From: Anabaena sp. UHCC 0204
GTDB taxonomy: Bacteria; Cyanobacteriota; Cyanobacteriia; Cyanobacteriales; Nostocaceae
Reading direction: 5' to 3'
DNA length: 64,000 bases
NCBI RefSeq assembly: GCF_009711975.1
Contig: NZ_VIKW01000022.1
Location: 1 to 64,000 of the forward strand
Under the pieces are notes generated by a model that ran no database searches, was not told the DNA's origin, and saw only the letters and a program-made list of their open reading frames with translations. A program made the translations under genes and the position numbers. Of the stretch, positions 36,072 through 45,828 are shown one piece after another. How positions within the stretch are numbered: the first letter of the stretch is position 1; each line of letters begins with the position of its first letter.

Positions 36072-36136
36072 GGGCGAAGCATTCGGGCGATAAATTATCC
36101 ATTTTTGTACAAGGCTATTTTCCGAATGCTTCGCCC
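36072..36136. repeat. Inverted repeat GGGCGAAGCATTCGG
   Basis: Arms at 36072-36086 and 36122-36136 are perfect 15-base reverse complements around an AT-rich loop with GATAAATTATC. A related element occurs at 51291-51343. It is a noncoding interspersed repeat upstream of the AEC transporter gene. Confidence 0.7.
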
Positions 36137-36171
36137 CTACGAATCCTGCTGTAATTGTTCTAGGTGTAATC

Positions 36172-37089
36172 TTGATAAATCTTTTAGAACTATATGTCAA
36201 GTTAGTGGGGTTAATCCTCATAGGATTCATACTGGGACGGAAATTACCTAGTTATGCTTCCACTTATGTAGGCCAGTTTCTCTTTTGGCTGGGAGTACCT
36301 ATCAGTATTATTGGTTTTTTAATCCGAACAGACTTATCGGGACAAATCTGGATTGCGCCGATAATAGCTCATTTAGCTATCTTCTTAGGAGCATTTTTAG
36401 CATGGTTAATAATTAAAGCTCAAGCCTATTTCACTCAGTCAGTCCCCCAAAAATCAACTCAAGGTAGTCTGATTCTAGCAGCGATGGTAGGTAATACAGG
36501 TTATCTGGGTTTTCCCATAACTTTAGCAATGGTAGGTAAAGAATATTTTGCCTGGGCTTTATTCTACGATATGTTGGGGTCGCTTTTTGGGGCTTATGGT
36601 TTGGGTGTGTTTTTCGCAGCCAAGTTTGGTAGTAATGTCCAAAGTCATATCCAAACAGCCAAGGTAATTTTTATTAATCCTGCTTTATGGAGTTTTGGAT
36701 TTGGCTTGCTGTTGCGTCAGGTTGCACTTCCTTCGACAGTTGTATTTAGTTTGGAGAAATTGGCTTGGGGTGCGGTAGCTTTATCCTTGATGTTAATTGG
36801 AATGCGACTTTCTCAACTAAAATCTTGGCGCAAAGTCCCGCAAGCTGGGAGTAGTATCTTCATCAAAATGCTATTAGTGCCGATGATTTTAGGTAGTACG
36901 CTGTCGCTGTTTGGGGTGACTGGCAATGCAGCACAGGTGATAGTTTTGCAAATGGCTATGCCTCCAGCTTTAGCTACATTGGTAATAGCTGAGACATTTG
37001 ATCTTGATCGTGATTTGGCTGTTACTGCTTTAGCTATGGGGATTGTAGTATTATTAGTTACTCTGCCTGTTTGGTTATGGCTGTTTTGA
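36172..37089 (+). CDS. AEC family (auxin efflux carrier-like) transporter
   Basis: The 305-residue integral membrane protein has about ten helices, with the family's AMVGNTGYLGFPITLAMVG half-repeat and the later VLQMAMPPALATLVIAE. The start is a TTG at 36172, the earliest in-frame start before the first helix; no ATG precedes the first helix. AEC proteins export organic anions or malate-like compounds; the substrate here is unknown. Confidence 0.85.
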   Translation: MINLLELYVKLVGLILIGFILGRKLPSYASTYVGQFLFWLGVPISIIGFLIRTDLSGQIWIAPIIAHLAIFLGAFLAWLIIKAQAYFTQSVPQKSTQGSLILAAMVGNTGYLGFPITLAMVGKEYFAWALFYDMLGSLFGAYGLGVFFAAKFGSNVQSHIQTAKVIFINPALWSFGFGLLLRQVALPSTVVFSLEKLAWGAVALSLMLIGMRLSQLKSWRKVPQAGSSIFIKMLLVPMILGSTLSLFGVTGNAAQVIVLQMAMPPALATLVIAETFDLDRDLAVTALAMGIVVLLVTLPVWLWLF

Positions 37090-37157
37090 AGAAAGGTATC
37101 CTGGCTGTACCCCATTCTGGGATGATGTATTAAAAACAATTCAAATACTATCGCTCC

Positions 37158-38840
37158 ATGTCGAAGCCGAATAACCAAGCCCAACGGACTCAAATCATTG
37201 AAGTTCTGACACGGGATTACTTTCCAATGATTCCTCAACTTCAGGCTGAACTTCAGAAAAATTGGACACCAGAACAACATTATAAAAATCGTTTAAGTCG
37301 TTCTTTAGCTGCATTTGCGATCGCTAATCTCGCTGATCTTACTCCTCCTCAAGCTGCTCATTCAATTATCAATGGAGGAGATGATAATGGTATTGATGCA
37401 GTTTATTTTGATCGGGTTAATAATCGGCTTTTGTTAGTACAGGCTAAAGCGGGGAATGCTCCCAATATGGGTGATAATAAAAAATTTTGTGATGGAATTA
37501 GGGATCTTGTCCATAAAAGGTTTCAAAAATTTAATTCGAGTTTTTCCCGGTTGCAACAAGATATTGAAGATGCTTTAGACAAAAATGGCGTAATAATAGT
37601 TGGCTGTAATATATATTTAGATGAAAGTTTGGGAACTCATGTAGTTAATGATCTCAATCAATTAGAAAATGAACTAAATAAGTTTGATTCGCGTTTTGAA
37701 TGGCAAGATTTGAATATTGAAAATATTTATGGATGGTTGACAGCAAAACAAAAAAATGCACCTATTAAGGTTGAATTGACCTTAGAAAAATGGCATTGTT
37801 TAGAACAGCCCAGAAAAGCTTTTTATGGATTAGTGAATGCTATTGAATTAGCTAAGTTATATAACAACCATAATAAATTATTATTTGAGAATAATATCCG
37901 TTATTACCTGGGTACGGAAGATGTTAATACAGCAATTGCTGAAACTGTAGAACAACAACCATCAGAACTTTTTTATCTCAATAATGGATTAACCATTACT
38001 TGTGCAAAGGTTAGTTTACCATCTGGACACAATCAGGACTCAACTCAATTTACTTTAGAGGGGTTTTCGATAGTCAATGGAGCGCAAACAGTGGGATCTA
38101 TTGCATCTGTATTTAATGCTAATGGTTCTGTTTCTACGAATGCAAAATTATTAGTTACCATCATTGAATTAGGGACAATATCAGATAAAATAGGAGTAGA
38201 AATTACTAAAGCGAGGAATACACAAAATACAGTCCGTGATGTTTATTTTGCGGCGTTAGATCCTAATCAAGAACGGTTGCGGCAAGAATGTATGGTATCA
38301 AATATTGTCTATCAATATCGTCCATCAGCAGATCATCATGATGCTATCACCATTGAACAAGCTGCAATAGCCCTGGCTTGTTTTAGCGGTAATATTGAAA
38401 TAATTGTTGCCGCAAAGAAAGATATTAGTCAGCTTTATAAGCGTTATTATTCAAAACTTTTTAGTAATGAGCTTTCAGGAATTACACTTTGTCGCTATGT
38501 GCGTATATTTGAATATCTTGATCAGATTTTTGAAGATTCTCGAAAAGCAGAAACAGAACCTCGGCGTAAAAATTTCTATCAACATGGTAGATTGTTTATA
38601 TTAGATATTTTATCAAGGCGCTATAAATCTCTAATCAATAAACCAGAAGTTAATTTATCTCAAGATGACTTGACTGATTTTTCCAGAATTGGTACAGACC
38701 TTGCTGAGTTAATTTATACTCTCGCCGAATCTCAGTTTGCTAGTGATGAAAAAGGATATCTTGCTATTTTTAGAAGTTTGACAGATGTTAAGTCTTTAAC
38801 CAGTGCAGTGATGCAAAAATTAACTAACAGAGAAGCTTAA
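37158..38840 (+). CDS. AIPR family (abortive infection phage resistance) protein
   Basis: This 560-residue protein has the AIPR centre: FENNIRYYLGTEDVNTAIAE, then LFYLNNGLTITCAKV and FSIVNGAQTVGSIASVF, KARNTQNTVRD. The N-terminal region has a restriction-like fold pattern (GGDDNGIDAVYFD, LLLVQAKAG), consistent with a PD-(D/E)xK nuclease. AIPR proteins were named from phage abortive infection. It precedes the type III methylase by 70 bases on the same strand, so the three likely form one defence operon. Confidence 0.88.
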   Translation: MSKPNNQAQRTQIIEVLTRDYFPMIPQLQAELQKNWTPEQHYKNRLSRSLAAFAIANLADLTPPQAAHSIINGGDDNGIDAVYFDRVNNRLLLVQAKAGNAPNMGDNKKFCDGIRDLVHKRFQKFNSSFSRLQQDIEDALDKNGVIIVGCNIYLDESLGTHVVNDLNQLENELNKFDSRFEWQDLNIENIYGWLTAKQKNAPIKVELTLEKWHCLEQPRKAFYGLVNAIELAKLYNNHNKLLFENNIRYYLGTEDVNTAIAETVEQQPSELFYLNNGLTITCAKVSLPSGHNQDSTQFTLEGFSIVNGAQTVGSIASVFNANGSVSTNAKLLVTIIELGTISDKIGVEITKARNTQNTVRDVYFAALDPNQERLRQECMVSNIVYQYRPSADHHDAITIEQAAIALACFSGNIEIIVAAKKDISQLYKRYYSKLFSNELSGITLCRYVRIFEYLDQIFEDSRKAETEPRRKNFYQHGRLFILDILSRRYKSLINKPEVNLSQDDLTDFSRIGTDLAELIYTLAESQFASDEKGYLAIFRSLTDVKSLTSAVMQKLTNREA

Positions 38841-38910
38841 TCTAACAATATTAATTGACATGGAGTTTAAATTTTAAAATTTAATTTTTAAGACAAAATT
38901 AGAATTAATT

Positions 38911-40554
38911 ATGAGTAAAAAGCAGAGACTAGAATTAACATGGATTGGTAAAGAAATTCGCCCCCAATTAGAACCGCGAATTTTATTAGAAGATGCTGAT
39001 AAATCTTATCATGCTACACATCGAGTCAGTGAAAATGATATTTTTGATAATCGCTTAATTTTTGGGGATAATTTGTTAGCTCTCAAAGCTTTAGAACAGG
39101 AATTTACGGGAAAAGTTAAATGTATTTTTATTGATCCTCCCTATAATACTGGTTCAGCTTTTGAACATTATGATGATGGTTTAGAGCATTCTATCTGGCT
39201 TGGCTTAATGAGAGATCGTCTAGAAATTTTGCGTAATTTATTATCTAAAGATGGTTCTATTTGGATTACGATTGATGATAATGAAGCACATTACTTAAAA
39301 GTGATGTGTGATGAGATTTTTGGACGTACAAATTTTGTTAGAAATATTGTGTGGCAAAAAAAATATACATCAGCCAGTGATTCTAAAGGTATCCCTGATT
39401 CTCATGATCATATTTTAGTTTTTAGTAAAACAAATAGTTACTGCCGTAATTTATTGCCCAGAACAGATAAACAAAACTCACTTTATAAATATGATGATAG
39501 TGATGGTCGTGGTTTATGGAGAACCGATAATCTAAGTGTAAAAACTTACTCTGCCAATTATGATTATGAAATTATCAATCCTATAACGGGTATAAGTTAT
39601 TGGCCACCTAAAGGAAGATCATGGTTTACCAGTAAAGATAGAATGCAGGCAATGATTGATGATAAAAGAGTCTTTTGGGGAAAAGATGGTAAAGGCGCAC
39701 CACAACTTAAACGATATTTAAATGAAGTTCAACAAGGCGTAGTTCCTATTTCATGGTGGCCTCATGATGAAGTAGGTCATAATGATGAATCACGAAAAGA
39801 GCAGAAATCACTTTTTCCTAACAGTGCATTTTCAACTCCAAAGCCTGAAAGATTGCTCAAAAGAATTTTAGAAATTGCAACAATTCCAGGTGATCTAGTA
39901 TTAGATTCCTTCGCAGGTTCAGGAACAACAGGCGCAGTTGCTCACAAAATGGGAAGACGCTGGATCATGATTGAATTAGGAGAACATTGTCATACCCATA
40001 TTATTCCCAGACTCAAAAAAGTAATTGATGGCGAAGATCAAGGTGGCATTAGCAAAGCAGTAAACTGGAAAGGTGGTGGCGGTTTTCGTTATTATCGTCT
40101 TGCACAATCATTATTAGAAAAAGACAAATGGGGTAACTGGATTATTAATAAAGAATATAACCCTGCTATGTTAGCAGAAGCACTCTGCAAAATTGAAGGC
40201 TTCACTTATGCACCATCAGATACATTTTATTGGCAACATGGTTATTCTACAGAACGAGATTTTATTTATGTCACTACCCAAAATCTCAGTCACGAACAAT
40301 TATCTCAACTTGCTGATGAAGTAGGACAAGAACGCACATTATTAGTTTTATGTAGTGCCTTTCGTGGCAAAGTTGATATATTCCCAAATCTGACAATCAA
40401 AAAAATCCCTCAACAAATACTTTCACGTTGTGAATGGGGTCATGATGATTACAGTTTAAAAATCGAAAATCTGCCTAAAGCATTTCCAGAAATTGAAAAA
40501 ATATCACTAGAACAACCTATACAAAAATCACTATTTGACATGGATAACTTATGA
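38911..40554 (+). CDS. mod: Type III restriction-modification DNA methyltransferase (Mod), beta class
   Basis: The 547-residue N6-adenine methylase has catalytic DPPY at 75-78 in FIDPPYNTGS and the S-adenosylmethionine motif FAGSGTTG at 334-341. That order, catalytic motif first, is beta class. The target-recognition region lies between them. The C-terminal 200 residues are the Mod-Res contact type. It overlaps the Res gene by four bases (ATGA). Confidence 0.93.
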   Translation: MSKKQRLELTWIGKEIRPQLEPRILLEDADKSYHATHRVSENDIFDNRLIFGDNLLALKALEQEFTGKVKCIFIDPPYNTGSAFEHYDDGLEHSIWLGLMRDRLEILRNLLSKDGSIWITIDDNEAHYLKVMCDEIFGRTNFVRNIVWQKKYTSASDSKGIPDSHDHILVFSKTNSYCRNLLPRTDKQNSLYKYDDSDGRGLWRTDNLSVKTYSANYDYEIINPITGISYWPPKGRSWFTSKDRMQAMIDDKRVFWGKDGKGAPQLKRYLNEVQQGVVPISWWPHDEVGHNDESRKEQKSLFPNSAFSTPKPERLLKRILEIATIPGDLVLDSFAGSGTTGAVAHKMGRRWIMIELGEHCHTHIIPRLKKVIDGEDQGGISKAVNWKGGGGFRYYRLAQSLLEKDKWGNWIINKEYNPAMLAEALCKIEGFTYAPSDTFYWQHGYSTERDFIYVTTQNLSHEQLSQLADEVGQERTLLVLCSAFRGKVDIFPNLTIKKIPQQILSRCEWGHDDYSLKIENLPKAFPEIEKISLEQPIQKSLFDMDNL

Positions 40555-43259
40555 TAAATCAACTTGTTAATAACATTGCTAATCGTCTCAGTCTCAGACA
40601 ACCTCAACGACAATCATTAAAAATTTTAGATCGTGTTTGTCAACTTTTACCGATCAATGGACAATCAGATATACAAACAAGTTTAGCGAAAATTAATCAA
40701 GAATTTTACACCGTTACAGATTTTGAAAGGGAATTTCCATCACTATGTTTTGCACTAGCTACAGGTGTGGGTAAAACTCGATTAATGGGGGCTTTTATTA
40801 GTTATTTATATCTAGCTTATGACATCAAAAATTTCTTTATTTTAGCACCTAACCTAACTATTTATAATAAACTGATTAAAGATTTTACACCTAATAATCC
40901 CAAATATGTATTTACAGGTATTTCTGAATTTGCAATCAATTCACCAATTATTATCACAGGTGAAAACTATGAAACCAATGCGAGAACAATTTTAGATCCA
41001 CAAATTACTTGTAAAATCAATATTTTTAATATTTCAAAAATTAATTCTGAAGTGCGCGGTGGCAAAACCCCTAAAATCAAACGACTATCTGAATATATTG
41101 GTGAAAGTTATTTTGATTATCTTTCGCAGTTAAAAGACCTAGTAATTTTAATGGATGAATCCCACCGATATCGAGCTTCAGCAGGTATTCGAGCAATTAA
41201 TGAATTAAAACCATTAATGGGTTTAGAACTCACAGCTACACCTTCTATAGAAACCAGTAGAAAACCAGTATATTTTCAAAATGTTATTTATGAATATTCT
41301 TTAGGAAAGGCAATTACAGATGGTTTTGTTAAAGATCCTGCTGTTGTTACTCGTAAAGATTTTAATCCTGCCAGTTTATCACCAGCAGCAATTGAACAAA
41401 TCAAATTAGAAGATGGAATTTATTTACATGAAAATATTAAAGCTGAATTAAAAATTTATGCTCTCCAAACAGGAAAGCCAATTGTTAAGCCATTTATGCT
41501 GGTTATTGCTCGTGATACTAACCATGCTACACAACTTTTAGAACTTATTAAATCTGATGAATTTGCAGAAGGGTTCTATAAAGATAAAGTCATACAAGTT
41601 GATTCTAGTAAAACTGGCGCTCAAGAAGATGAAATGGTAGAAAGATTGCTAAAAGTAGAACATCCAGATGAACCAACAGAAATAGTTATTCATGTGAATA
41701 TGTTAAAAGAAGGTTGGGATGTTACTAACCTTTATACAATTGTACCATTAAGAGCCGCAAATTCGGAAATTTTGATTAAACAATCAATTGGTAGGGGACT
41801 ACGTTTACCTTATGGAAAGCGTACAGGTGTAACCATTGTAGATCGTTTAAATATTGTTGCCCATGACAAATTTCAAGAAATTGTAGAAGAAGCAAAACGC
41901 CCAGAATCAGAAATTAGATTGCAACAAATTATTCTCACACCTGAAGAATTAGAAGGAAAAAACAAAACAGTAGTTTCACGGTCAAAACTTGCCCAAAGTT
42001 TAGGAATTACTACGGAACAAAAGAGTGAACAAAATATAATTTTTCCAGAAACAGAAAATCAAGATATTCAAACATCTATATTTGCATCTCCCATTGAACA
42101 AAAGATTGCAAATCTGACTTACCAAGAAATTCGGAAATTAGAAAGTCAGCCTGAAAAAGTCCCAACTGCATCATATCTGTCAACGCCAAAAGTTCAAGCA
42201 ATAGTGCGGGAAGCTGTAGCTAGAGAATATCAGCCAGAACAACTGGAAATTGAAGGGGTAACTACACCACCAAATATTGAAGCTATTGTTGCTAAAACCA
42301 CTAATTTAGTTATTCAACAAACCATTGATATTCCCAAAATTATTGTTGTTCCCCAAGGAGAAGTAAAATCAGGTTTTAGGTCTTTTGCACTAGATGTAAC
42401 TGGCTTAAATTATCCTATACCATCGAAAAAAGAATTACATATTCAATCTCTAGTTACTGATGATTATAGCTCTCTAGAAATCAAAACAACAACGTTAGAA
42501 GAAGTGCAACTAGAAAACTATATTGTCAAAAATTTAGTTAATTTTGATGATATTTGCTATGATGAAAATGCTGATTTACTTTATGATTTAGCAAATCAAG
42601 TTATTAGTTATTTTCTTACATATTTATCGCCAGAAGATACACAGAAAGTTTTATTTTATTACCAAATTGAAATTGCTAACTTTGTCCATAACCAGATGAT
42701 AAAACATTTCTGGGAAGATAATAATGTTGAGTACAAACCCGAAATTAGCAAAGGTTTTACAACCTTAAAAGAGAGTGCATATACCACAAATACAAAGAAT
42801 TATTTAGATTATAGAACCTCGCCTCCAGATAAAAGCAATATGTCCAAATATCTGTTTACAGGGTTTTCTAAATGCCTCTATACAGAACAAAAATTTCAAT
42901 CAGAAGCGGAGAGAGTATTATCTATAATTTTGGAACGAGATGCAATAAAATGGTTTAAACCAGCAAGAGGACAATTTCAGATTTATTACCAATGGGATGG
43001 AAATTATTTAGAATATCAACCCGATTTTGTAGCAGAAACAGCAGAAATTATCTATATGCTTGAACCCAAAAATCGAGACGAAATAGATAATCCTCAAGTA
43101 GTTGCTAAGAAGGATGTAGCGGTTCAATGGTGTCAAAATGCTTCTGAATATATGCTACAACACAATGGAAAGCCTTGGGTTTATGTGTTGATACCCCATG
43201 ATGCGATCGCACAAAATATGACACTCAAAGGATTAGGCGATCGGTTTCAAAAAAAGTAA
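40551..43259 (+). CDS. res: Type III restriction enzyme Res subunit
   Basis: The 902-residue helicase-nuclease has Walker A ATGVGKTR (about 70-77), DESH at 202-205, LELTATPS, and the second-lobe KEGWDVTNLYTIVPL and QSIGRGLRLP. The C-terminal PD-(D/E)xK nuclease lies near 822-841 (QPDFVAE...MLEPK). Res cleaves when two head-to-head unmethylated sites are engaged, with Mod. The gene is intact and coupled to mod by ATGA. Confidence 0.94.
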   Translation: MINQLVNNIANRLSLRQPQRQSLKILDRVCQLLPINGQSDIQTSLAKINQEFYTVTDFEREFPSLCFALATGVGKTRLMGAFISYLYLAYDIKNFFILAPNLTIYNKLIKDFTPNNPKYVFTGISEFAINSPIIITGENYETNARTILDPQITCKINIFNISKINSEVRGGKTPKIKRLSEYIGESYFDYLSQLKDLVILMDESHRYRASAGIRAINELKPLMGLELTATPSIETSRKPVYFQNVIYEYSLGKAITDGFVKDPAVVTRKDFNPASLSPAAIEQIKLEDGIYLHENIKAELKIYALQTGKPIVKPFMLVIARDTNHATQLLELIKSDEFAEGFYKDKVIQVDSSKTGAQEDEMVERLLKVEHPDEPTEIVIHVNMLKEGWDVTNLYTIVPLRAANSEILIKQSIGRGLRLPYGKRTGVTIVDRLNIVAHDKFQEIVEEAKRPESEIRLQQIILTPEELEGKNKTVVSRSKLAQSLGITTEQKSEQNIIFPETENQDIQTSIFASPIEQKIANLTYQEIRKLESQPEKVPTASYLSTPKVQAIVREAVAREYQPEQLEIEGVTTPPNIEAIVAKTTNLVIQQTIDIPKIIVVPQGEVKSGFRSFALDVTGLNYPIPSKKELHIQSLVTDDYSSLEIKTTTLEEVQLENYIVKNLVNFDDICYDENADLLYDLANQVISYFLTYLSPEDTQKVLFYYQIEIANFVHNQMIKHFWEDNNVEYKPEISKGFTTLKESAYTTNTKNYLDYRTSPPDKSNMSKYLFTGFSKCLYTEQKFQSEAERVLSIILERDAIKWFKPARGQFQIYYQWDGNYLEYQPDFVAETAEIIYMLEPKNRDEIDNPQVVAKKDVAVQWCQNASEYMLQHNGKPWVYVLIPHDAIAQNMTLKGLGDRFQKK

Positions 43260-43316
43260 CAAGTGCAATAAAATTAGGGAAGAATTACTAATCCCCAAGC
43301 CCTAATTAGCAATTTC

Positions 43317-43835
43317 TTAACATTTTTGACTCATCTTTTCTGCCAGTTCCGCAGGAGTAATATGTTCGTAATCTTCAAAAGGTTGATGAATCCAAGGATT
43401 ATCAGCCAAGTAATCAGCGTAGTAATGCGGGACAACGACTGAACAAGCTTTATACCAAATTACAGCGGTGCGAATTTCCTCTATGGGGGATTGACTGTAG
43501 GAGTGTAACCAGGGAACAGTTTGTTGAATAGTGATTCCAGAGTCTACTAAGTCATCTACTAGCAGAATCCGCGCACCTAATTTATCTCCTGTCATCGTTA
43601 AGTGCTGGGAAACAATCAAACCGGCTCTATCTTGTTTACCTGCACCGTTGTAAGATGAGGTAGCTAAAATTGCCAAGGGTTGATTATAGATGCGAGAAAG
43701 AATATCCCCTACTCGCAATCCCCCTCTAGCTAAACAGACAATTTGGTTAAATTCCCAACCTGATTGATATATCTTGATGGCCAATTGTTCAATTTTGTGA
43801 TGATAATCTGACCAAGAAATGTAAAGGTCTGACAT
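43317..43835 (-). CDS. Phosphoribosyltransferase domain protein
   Basis: The 172-residue protein has the PRPP loop in ILLVDDLVDSGIT and IVCLARGGLRVGDILSRI. It resembles the xanthine/guanine type but is short, so the exact base is uncertain. It ends with a TPAELAEKMSQKC tail. Confidence 0.88.
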   Translation of the reverse strand: MSDLYISWSDYHHKIEQLAIKIYQSGWEFNQIVCLARGGLRVGDILSRIYNQPLAILATSSYNGAGKQDRAGLIVSQHLTMTGDKLGARILLVDDLVDSGITIQQTVPWLHSYSQSPIEEIRTAVIWYKACSVVVPHYYADYLADNPWIHQPFEDYEHITPAELAEKMSQKC

Positions 43836-43906
43836 AAGACTAATAAAAGTGTGTTAATAATTGTCAATTATCCATTGTCAATTGTCAATTAATATGAGCG
43901 TGATTT

Positions 43907-45364
43907 ATGGTCAAAGATAATTCTGATAATAACGATTTCCCAAAATCTCTGACAAGTGAAAAATTAGATTTTAAAACCAAACTGGCTTATGGGGCTGGCG
44001 ATTTAGGACCTGCTATTACGGCTAATATTGCTGTATTTTACCTGCTAGTTTTCTTTACCAATGTAGCAGGAATTCCGGCGGGTTTGGCAGGTAGTATTTT
44101 GATGATTGGCAAAATTTGGGATGGTGTCAATGATCCTGTAGTGGGAATGTTAACAGATAAAACCCAATCTCCTCGTTGGGGTCGTCGTCTACCTTGGCTT
44201 TTATATGGGGCGATTCCCTTTGGATTTTTCTTTTTTTTGCAGTGGATTGTCCCCCAATTTACTGCGGATAAAAGTAGTAATATGTGGTATTTATTTTGGT
44301 ATTATGTAGCTATTGGTATTGTATCTCAGGTATTCTATACTGTTGTCAATTTGCCTTATACAGCCATGACTCCTGAATTAACTCAGGATTATGATGAACG
44401 GACTAGTTTAAATAGTTTTCGGTTTACGTTTTCCATTGGTGGCAGTATTTTATCGTTGATTTTATCAAAAATTATTTTCTCACAAATTAGCGATCGCCAA
44501 CAACAGTATTTAGTTTTAGCCGCAGTTTGTACTGTGATTTCGGTTTTATCTTTGTATTGGTGCGTTTATGGGGTACGCGATCGCATTTTGGCTTTTGAAG
44601 CTAAACGAATTCCCTTAGCAGCAGAAGCAGAAATTCCTTTTTTGGAACAGCTAAAAATCGTTTTTAGTAATAAACCTTTTCTCTTTGTTATTTCTATATA
44701 TCTTTTTTCTTGGTTAGGTGTGCAAATCACCGCTAGTATTATTCCCTATTTTGTAGTTAACTGTATGCGTCTGCAAGATGGAGATGTACCAACAGTCATG
44801 ATTGCAGTCCAGGGAACAGCTTTATTTATGCTATTTATTTGGAGTTATTTAAGTAAAAAAATTGGTAAAAAACTTGTTTATTTCTTAGGAATGACTTCAT
44901 GGATTATTGCTGCTGCTGGATTATTTTTCTTACAACCTGGTCAAGTTGGCTTAATGTATGTGATGGCTGTCATGGCAGGTATTGGAGTTTCCACAGCTTA
45001 TCTAATTCCCTGGTCAATGATACCTGATGTGATTGAATTAGATGAATTGCAAACCGGACAACGACGAGAAGGGATTTTCTATGGTTTCATGGTTTTATTG
45101 CAAAAATTTGGTTTAGCTTTTGGACTATTTTTAGTCGGTAATACTTTACAAGCTTATGGTTTTAAAGAAGCTGTTGCTGGACAAAGTTCTTTACCTGTAC
45201 AACCTGAATCAGCACTTTTAGCTATTCGTATCGCTGTTGGACCTATTCCCACAGTTTGTTTAATTGCAGGTTTAATTCTGACTTACTTCTATCCAATTAC
45301 CCGCGAAATTCATGCAGAAGTAATACTAAAACTTCAGGAACAAAGGCAGAAAAATGGAGGATAA
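43907..45364 (+). CDS. GPH-type (glycoside-pentoside-hexuronide) cation symporter, copy 1
   Basis: The 485-residue protein has twelve predicted membrane helices, with KTKLAYGAGDLGPAITANIA at the start, GKIWDGVNDPVVGMLTDKTQ, RWGRRLPWLLYGAIPFG and YDERTSLNSFRFTFS. These are GPH/MelB-like sugar symporter motifs. A paralogue at 47514-48953 is closely related over its full length. The sugar transported is not evident. Confidence 0.88.
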   Translation: MVKDNSDNNDFPKSLTSEKLDFKTKLAYGAGDLGPAITANIAVFYLLVFFTNVAGIPAGLAGSILMIGKIWDGVNDPVVGMLTDKTQSPRWGRRLPWLLYGAIPFGFFFFLQWIVPQFTADKSSNMWYLFWYYVAIGIVSQVFYTVVNLPYTAMTPELTQDYDERTSLNSFRFTFSIGGSILSLILSKIIFSQISDRQQQYLVLAAVCTVISVLSLYWCVYGVRDRILAFEAKRIPLAAEAEIPFLEQLKIVFSNKPFLFVISIYLFSWLGVQITASIIPYFVVNCMRLQDGDVPTVMIAVQGTALFMLFIWSYLSKKIGKKLVYFLGMTSWIIAAAGLFFLQPGQVGLMYVMAVMAGIGVSTAYLIPWSMIPDVIELDELQTGQRREGIFYGFMVLLQKFGLAFGLFLVGNTLQAYGFKEAVAGQSSLPVQPESALLAIRIAVGPIPTVCLIAGLILTYFYPITREIHAEVILKLQEQRQKNGG

Positions 45365-45377
45365 CTAGCATTAGTAG

Positions 45378-45536
45378 TTAACAGGCATTTGATAGTTCTA
45401 AGTATTGAGATAATTGTTCTAATATCCACACTAAATCTTCTAAAGTATAAATATTTTGAGGTTCTGAATCAACAAAAAATCCTCCCGTATAAATTTCTGT
45501 GTCTTTTTCCGTAAAACTAATATCAATGAGTTGCAT
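45378..45536 (-). CDS. Small hypothetical protein (52 residues)
   Basis: The frame MQLIDISFTEKDTEIYTGGF ... SEPQNIYTLEDLVWILEQLS starts at an ATG (45536) with AGGGAA 8 bases upstream and ends in TAA at 45378. The composition (acidic, one helix) and the ribosome site support a real gene. It is not recognised. It is convergent with the transporter gene, 13 bases away. Confidence 0.5.
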   Translation of the reverse strand: MQLIDISFTEKDTEIYTGGFFVDSEPQNIYTLEDLVWILEQLSQYLELSNAC

Positions 45537-45828
45537 TGCTTGATTCCCTGATACTTGACACTATCCATATTCACTGAATTTGAGACATAGCGTAGTGATG
45601 AACACTGCTTAAAGTTGTGATATTTTAATAGTAAAGATTTGATGAAGGTCAGTTGCCTTGGTGATCAAAGTTTGCTAATTTGTGTGATTGATATCACAGA
45701 ATTTATGTAAGACTTGCTGAAAAAGTCTATGTGCAATTAACTTTGACCAATTTTAGTTAAAGCTTATTGACAGGTATTTATAAGTAAAATACGATTACTG
45801 TATATAAAGTGTTTTCACTTATAAATTT
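45537..45828. other. Intergenic DNA with a single MITE end
   Basis: GACTTGCTGAAAAAGTC at 45712-45728 is a small palindrome matching the end of the 24531 element. TAAAATACG and TATAAA near 45786-45805 could be promoter for the gene at 45829. Nothing else seen. Confidence 0.35.
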
